Shown here: positions 60,493 through 64,000 of the stretch, piece after piece
How the letters are laid out: each line of letters begins with the position of its first letter
Numbering within the stretch: position 1 is the first letter of the stretch
Source of the DNA: JALYXI01 sp963795835
Lineage (GTDB): Bacteria; Acidobacteriota; Terriglobia; Bryobacterales; Bryobacteraceae
NCBI GenBank assembly: GCA_963795835.1
Contig: CAWCJC010000003.1
Span: 124,001-188,000, forward strand
DNA: 64,000 nt
Direction of reading: 5' to 3'
Notes under the pieces: generated by a model
What the model was told of the DNA's origin: nothing
What the model saw: the letters and a program-made list of their open reading frames with translations, nothing else
Database searches by the model: none
Translations under genes and position numbers: made by a program

Positions 60493-61011
60493 TTACTGTC
60501 TTTGGGGAAAAATGCCGGTCAGCGCGATGATGAAGTTCATCACCAGAAAAGGCTGACGGTTTTCATGCGGCTGATTTTGGCCGCTCGCCGGCAGTGGTGC
60601 CATCGTGGCGTTTGCTTTTGCGGCATAAACATTCACGGTGGAATGGCCGGCCGGCTGTGCGTTAGCGGGGCTATGTTTGTCGGTCCGGATGCTACCCGCC
60701 ACCGCTTGAGCGGGCGAGTGGTTGTGCGCGGGCAACTCCGCCTGAAGAAGAGTCACAGTCTCCGTGCCGCCGGTTTCGCCAATGAAGTACTGCGTCCCGG
60801 AGTCCGCCACCCCTTGGTCCACAGGTACGGCTCCTTGCAGGTTCGGGAGCGCGAAGGTGGACGTCCCGTTTCCACCATAAAACGTTCCCACTAAGGCGAA
60901 CAACGCCGTATTTTGAGAAATCGGCAGGACTTGGCCGTTGCAAAGAGCCCAACCTCGCGGAGCGAAGTTGAAACCCACCATCCGAATCTCGCCTAAAAAG
61001 TTATCAGCCAT
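60493..61011 (-). CDS. Phage tail-collar domain protein (MdpB-like), copy 3 of the operon
   Basis: A 172-residue protein. The N-terminal FLGEIRMVGFNFAPRGWALCNGQVLPISQNTALFALVGTFYGGNGTSTFALPNLQGAVPV is the tail-collar fold. It ends FLVMNFIIALTGIFPQRQ. It resembles the microcystin-dependent protein family, common in environmental bacteria outside prophages. There is no signal peptide. AGGAGA lies before the ATG, 12 bases after the upstream copy. It probably forms trimers or fibres; the function is unknown. Its C-terminal half has diverged most (AGSIRTDKHSPANAQPAG), suggesting a variable tip. Confidence 0.9.
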   Translation of the reverse strand: MADNFLGEIRMVGFNFAPRGWALCNGQVLPISQNTALFALVGTFYGGNGTSTFALPNLQGAVPVDQGVADSGTQYFIGETGGTETVTLLQAELPAHNHSPAQAVAGSIRTDKHSPANAQPAGHSTVNVYAAKANATMAPLPASGQNQPHENRQPFLVMNFIIALTGIFPQRQ

Positions 61012-61023
61012 GTATTCTGTCTC

Positions 61024-61536
61024 CTAGTTTCTGGATGGAAAGATGCCCTGCAGCGCGATACAAACGTTCAGTACAAGGCAGGGTTGCAGGTTGGAGTGAG
61101 GCTGTCCGCCACCGAAGCTCGGAAGCTCCGAGGCGGCGAGCGCGGAGCCATCCGTTGCCGACGCGAAATTAGCGACGTCTCCCGCGGCCGCCGGAAAATT
61201 TCCAGAGGGAGAGTTGGTGGTGCCATTCGTATTGGCTGATGGTACGTGGGTGTGGCCGGTCTGATCGTTGGTCAGAGTCACCGCAGCCGCACCCCCAACT
61301 TGCCCCTGAGGATAAGAACTCCCGTTGAGCCCTTGTCCGAAGTGGACCGGTACGTTCCCCTGTAAATTCGGAAGACCGAATGTTCGGATTCCGTCTCCTC
61401 CGTAATTGGTACCCAGTAATGCAAACAACGCCTGGTTTTGAGCAATGGAGAGAAGCTGTCCGTTGCACAGAGCCCAGCCGCGGGGCGGAAAGGAAAATCC
61501 GAAAATTCGTAGTTCTGCTATGAAGGGCGTGGCCAT
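61024..61536 (-). CDS. Phage tail-collar domain protein (MdpB-like), copy 2 of the operon
   Basis: A 170-residue paralogue: FIAELRIFGFSFPPRGWALCNGQLLSIAQNQALFALLGTNYGGDGIRTFGLPNLQGNVPVHFG at the N-terminus, then a His-containing VTLTNDQTGHTHVPSANTN and a C-terminal PHSNLQPCLVLNVCIALQGIFPSRN. Identical architecture to the two neighbours, with similar length and conserved GWALCNGQ, YGGDG and LPNLQG blocks. It is preceded by AAAGGAT and separated by 15 bases from copy 1. The repeated GIFP end probably forms a shared oligomer interface. Confidence 0.9.
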   Translation of the reverse strand: MATPFIAELRIFGFSFPPRGWALCNGQLLSIAQNQALFALLGTNYGGDGIRTFGLPNLQGNVPVHFGQGLNGSSYPQGQVGGAAAVTLTNDQTGHTHVPSANTNGTTNSPSGNFPAAAGDVANFASATDGSALAASELPSFGGGQPHSNLQPCLVLNVCIALQGIFPSRN

Positions 61537-61551
61537 GGAATATCCTTTCGG

Positions 61552-62064
61552 CTAGTTCTGACTCGGAAAAATGCCCTGGGTGGCTATTACGAAGTTGATT
61601 GTCAGGAACGGCATCATGTTTGAGTGGGGCTGATTTCCGCCTGCAGAACTCAGGAACGCGGGATTCAACTGCGCTGAGTTGTCGGGGTTGGCATACAGAG
61701 CATTAAGAGGATCGCCCCCGAACACGGCATTCGCGGGAGAACTTACATTTCCAACCGCGTTGCAGGGAACCGTATGCGTGTGCGTTGGCATTTGCGCCCC
61801 GCTGAGGGTGACGGATTCCGCTCCGACAGTTTCACCAATCGAAAAACTCGTCCCGTTCGCCGTACCTTGATGCAGAGGTGCCCGTCCTTTCAGGTTCGGC
61901 AACGCAAACGTGGTCACACCGTCGCCGCCATACGTCGTGCCCAGAAGAGCGAAAAGGGCGTCGTTAGCGGCTATCGACAGCAAGGCCCCGTCGCAAAAAG
62001 CCCAGCCAACCGGCTGAAAGTTGAAGCCCACCATCCGAATTTCGCCTAAATACGGTTCTGACAT
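61552..62064 (-). CDS. Phage tail-collar domain protein (MdpB-like), copy 1 of the operon
   Basis: A 170-residue paralogue: YLGEIRMVGFNFQPVGWAFCDGALLSIAANDALFALLGTTYGGDGVTTFALPNLKGRAPLHQG, MPTHTHTVPCNAVGNVSSPANAVFGG, and the end PHSNMMPFLTINFVIATQGIFPSQN. It has the strongest ribosome site of the cluster: AGGAGGAGGAT. It lies 15 bases after the DNRLRE/collagen gene. The His-x-His (THTHT) mid-region recurs in related copies and may bind metal. It is part of a set of three tandem copies that differ most in their central 60 residues. Confidence 0.9.
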   Translation of the reverse strand: MSEPYLGEIRMVGFNFQPVGWAFCDGALLSIAANDALFALLGTTYGGDGVTTFALPNLKGRAPLHQGTANGTSFSIGETVGAESVTLSGAQMPTHTHTVPCNAVGNVSSPANAVFGGDPLNALYANPDNSAQLNPAFLSSAGGNQPHSNMMPFLTINFVIATQGIFPSQN

Positions 62065-62079
62065 GACAAGATCCTCCTC

Positions 62080-63351
62080 CTAAATCAACAACCACTTATG
62101 ATTTCCATCGCTGATAAATGCCAGGGGTCCTGGGCCGCTATAGCTGGTTTGCGGGTCCAGGTTAAAATCGCCGGCATTTGCATAAATTGCATTTCCTGAT
62201 CCTGCATTCACCGTCAGCTTGTTCTGCGAGGAGAAGATCTTGGGAATGATATAGACGAACTGTCCGGCTGTGGTGGCATTGGGAAGAGTGACCGTGACGG
62301 CGGACGACGAATTGTCCACATAGAAGAACAGGTGCGTAGAGTCGCGGCTTTCATTAGGGAGAGTAGCTCCCGCGGCAATCGTTGTTGTCGGGAAGATGTT
62401 CTGCAGAAAGCCTGATGTTCCAGTGGCCCCGGCACTGCCCTGCGGCCCGCCATTGCCGAGGGTTCCCGCGGGGCCCGTAGGACCCGCCGAGCCTTGTGGG
62501 CCTTGATTTCCGGCAGGTCCGGTGTTGCCTTGCGGCCCCGCGTTGCCCGTAAGTCCTTTTGGGCCCGCAAGCCCCGTCAGACCCGCGGGACCTGTTAGCC
62601 CAACAGGCCCGGCTGGCCCCGCTGGTCCGGGTGGGCCTGCCGCTCCCGAAGGTCCGGCCGGGCTGGCGCCTGCTGGGCCCGTCGCACCAGCGGCCCCGGT
62701 CGCACCCGCAGCCCCTGGGGTTCCGGCTGCTCCTGTAACTCCAGCCAGACCCGCAGGTCCGGCAGCTCCATTAAGCCCCGCGGGACCGGCTGACCCGATC
62801 GTGATATCCAGAAACGCAGGATGACTGGAAAGGGTGGATTCTTTCGAATCGAGAAGAATGTTTGTAGCGCTCGCCGTTGAGGATGCGGACACGGCAATCC
62901 CGAACGCGTTTCCCGCGGTCCAGCCTTGCACCAGTGCCGTGACGTCCGCGACCAAATAAGAATTCCCTTGCGTCACCGCTTGCGTGCTGAACACTCCACC
63001 CAGGGTGGGAGGCGCGCCGGCCGTGACGCTCGATTCACTCCAGGCACTCGTGATCGGAGAAAGATCCACCGCGCCGCTCACACCCACGCGGTTCACGTAA
63101 GCCACAAGCGTCGCTCTCAGGATATTGGCTGGGGTAACGCCCGCCGGCAACCCGGAAAGATCGAATTGGAGCAAAGCTGTGTTCGCGCCAGCGACATTCA
63201 GACTTGCCGCCGTCCCATAGTTCGACCCAGGGGCGCCGGAGTTGATATAGGTATCGCCCAGAACCGGCGCGTCCGCGGCGGGCAGCAGCCCAGGAATCGC
63301 CAGAGCGCAGGCGAGAAGGCTTGTCTTGCAGTGTCGGGCTAGATTTCGCAT
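62080..63351 (-). CDS. Secreted protein with DNRLRE-like domain, collagen-like repeats and C-terminal head domain
   Basis: A 423-residue protein. The signal peptide (MRNLARHCKTSLLACALAIPGLLPAADA) is followed by a DNRLRE-type beta-sandwich (LGDTYINSGAPGSNYGTAASLNVAGANTALLQFDLSGLP to about residue 190). About 125 residues of Gly-X-Y collagen-like repeats follow, then a 110-residue C-terminal domain (LFFYVDNSSSAVTVTLPNATTAG). Pro/Gly triplets predict a triple helix, so it is likely an extracellular trimeric stalk with a head. The start at the signal peptide is preferred over a longer frame. It precedes the tail-collar genes in the same operon. Confidence 0.87.
   Translation of the reverse strand: MRNLARHCKTSLLACALAIPGLLPAADAPVLGDTYINSGAPGSNYGTAASLNVAGANTALLQFDLSGLPAGVTPANILRATLVAYVNRVGVSGAVDLSPITSAWSESSVTAGAPPTLGGVFSTQAVTQGNSYLVADVTALVQGWTAGNAFGIAVSASSTASATNILLDSKESTLSSHPAFLDITIGSAGPAGLNGAAGPAGLAGVTGAAGTPGAAGATGAAGATGPAGASPAGPSGAAGPPGPAGPAGPVGLTGPAGLTGLAGPKGLTGNAGPQGNTGPAGNQGPQGSAGPTGPAGTLGNGGPQGSAGATGTSGFLQNIFPTTTIAAGATLPNESRDSTHLFFYVDNSSSAVTVTLPNATTAGQFVYIIPKIFSSQNKLTVNAGSGNAIYANAGDFNLDPQTSYSGPGPLAFISDGNHKWLLI
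62412..62796 (-). repeat. Collagen-like Gly-X-Y repeat block
   Basis: The coding strand holds about 42 Gly-X-Y triplets, mostly GPA, GPQ, GAA and GLT, with one short irregularity (GPAGASPAG). G+C and Pro/Ala content are well above the flanks, as expected for collagen-like DNA. It is prone to slippage. Confidence 0.9.
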
Positions 63352-63377
63352 GGTGGGTTCACTCGTTGACCTGAAGA

Positions 63378-64000
63378 TTATTGGCCTGAGAGCACGTGCC
63401 AATCGTGATTTGAGCCAGCGACCAGGTAAACGAAGAAGCCGACTTGGTCGCTCTTAATGGCTCCTCCCTGTTGCGGATAGATGTTGTCCAGACCTGTGGT
63501 GTTGATGGTGAAAACATTCCCGACGGCTGTGTAATTGCCGATCAGCCAGAGAGCCTTACCGGCTACCGCCGGGGGCAAAGTCACCGCTTGACCATTGATA
63601 CTCGGGTCTGTTGCTTGAAGGAAGAAGACTGTCCGCGGGTCGGATCCGGAGATGACAACAGAGCCGGATAACGGGGCCGCCCCACTTCCCGACGCGGGAA
63701 AAACATTCAGGTTGGGAGAGTTCGTGCCTGGAGGACCGGTCGCGCCCATCGCCCCCTGCGGTCCGGTTGTTCCATGCCCACCCTGGGGTCCCGCGAATCC
63801 AACGGGTCCCGTGGGTCCGGTAGCCCCCATAGGGCCTGTGGGTCCGGCCGATCCGGTTGCCCCAACCGGTCCAATGGGTCCGGCCGGTCCGGTGATTCCG
63901 GTTCCCCCCGTTGCTCCAATCGGTCCAGCGGGTCCGGCAGGTCCGGCAGGTCCCGTAAGTCCGTTGGGTCCAACTTGGCCCAGCTGGCCCGGCAAGCCCG
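63378..64000 (-). CDS. Collagen-like protein, 5' part beyond the window
   Basis: The minus-strand frame is open from the window end and encodes at least 205 residues. Gly-X-Y repeats (GPTGPMGATGPTGPVGFAG) cover the first 90. A C-terminal domain follows (SGSVVISGSDPRTVFFLQATDPSINGQAVTLPPAVAGKALWLIGNY), ending in SNHDWHVLSGQ. That domain resembles the C-terminal head of the adjacent DNRLRE gene product (NHKWLLI at its end), so the two are paralogous. The repeat continues to the edge, so the true start is outside. It lies 26 bases upstream of the DNRLRE gene and probably heads the operon. Confidence 0.85.
   Translation of the reverse strand, partial: GLPGQLGQVGPNGLTGPAGPAGPAGPIGATGGTGITGPAGPIGPVGATGSAGPTGPMGATGPTGPVGFAGPQGGHGTTGPQGAMGATGPPGTNSPNLNVFPASGSGAAPLSGSVVISGSDPRTVFFLQATDPSINGQAVTLPPAVAGKALWLIGNYTAVGNVFTINTTGLDNIYPQQGGAIKSDQVGFFVYLVAGSNHDWHVLSGQ

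Noticed and set aside
60493..62064. Tail-collar genes considered as part of a prophage
   Set aside because: No capsid, terminase, integrase or lysis genes are visible, and the neighbours are collagen-like secreted proteins. This domain is widespread outside phages.
62522..62824. A plus-strand Pro/Ala-rich open frame opposite the collagen repeat
   Set aside because: It mirrors the Gly-X-Y coding on the minus strand and has no signal, start context or conserved motif.

Overview
The window looks like chromosomal DNA of a soil acidobacterium, probably of the Bryobacteraceae/Solibacter group. This is inferred from gene content rather than from a marker tree: an Oar-type TonB receptor with an N-terminal carboxypeptidase-regulatory-like domain, an ASPIC/UnbV (CRTAC1) FG-GAP protein, many secreted beta-propeller and alpha/beta-hydrolase proteins, a PQQ dehydrogenase, DUF3300 and DUF4112 proteins, GTG/TTG starts and about 60% G+C. 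I see no rRNA, tRNA, CRISPR array, insertion sequence or prophage.

Layout. 1-4524: a gene tail, a DUF2252 protein, an SMP-30 lactonase and a secreted subtilase whose C-terminus carries 15 copies of the hexapeptide TAVWGD. 4755-19187: one unbroken plus-strand run with gaps of at most 18 nt and many stop/start overlaps. It encodes an HD-GYP/GAF/GGDEF c-di-GMP enzyme, an oligopeptide-type ABC importer (two permeases, binding protein, ATPase), an amidase, an SGNH hydrolase, an esterase, an ATP-grasp ligase, a GCS2-type carboxylate-amine ligase, an M29 aminopeptidase, a second ATP-grasp-like protein and a 37-residue membrane peptide. I read it as a peptide uptake and amide-bond remodelling operon, and it is the best candidate here for an undescribed system. 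19188-23154: infC, two small or medium membrane proteins, a secreted M28 peptidase and a DUF3300 surface protein. 23189-33896: PQQ dehydrogenase, TonB receptor, DUF58, GH15, beta-propeller lactonase, DUF1003, YdfG-like SDR and a Gfo/Idh/MocA oxidoreductase. 33926-42249: an MrfA-like DUF1998 helicase in an operon with PilZ and a 53-residue gene, then GT2, SpoU methyltransferase, an NtrY/NtrX pair and a small four-ligand Cys/His protein. 42309-50719: alpha/beta hydrolases, M14 peptidase, a lipoprotein binding protein, an outer-membrane barrel, TlpA and a FecR-like protein. 50735-54329: a two-component system overlapping a CRTAC1 gene. 54365-64000: a Nif3-like protein, an Oar-type receptor, a DctA symporter, a PepSY-like protein, then an operon of two collagen-like proteins and three tail-collar-domain paralogues, cut by the window end.

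Six genes (subtilase, ABC binding protein, M28 peptidase, DUF3300, NarL-type regulator, Nif3-like) are each interrupted by what looks like a single-base indel, while the protein stays intact across the two frames. Several lie in short homopolymers. This points to residual assembly errors more than to gene decay, so the genes are annotated here across the break. c-di-GMP signalling (HD-GYP/GGDEF and PilZ), two histidine-kinase systems, and secretion or surface degradation of peptides and sugars are the recurring themes.
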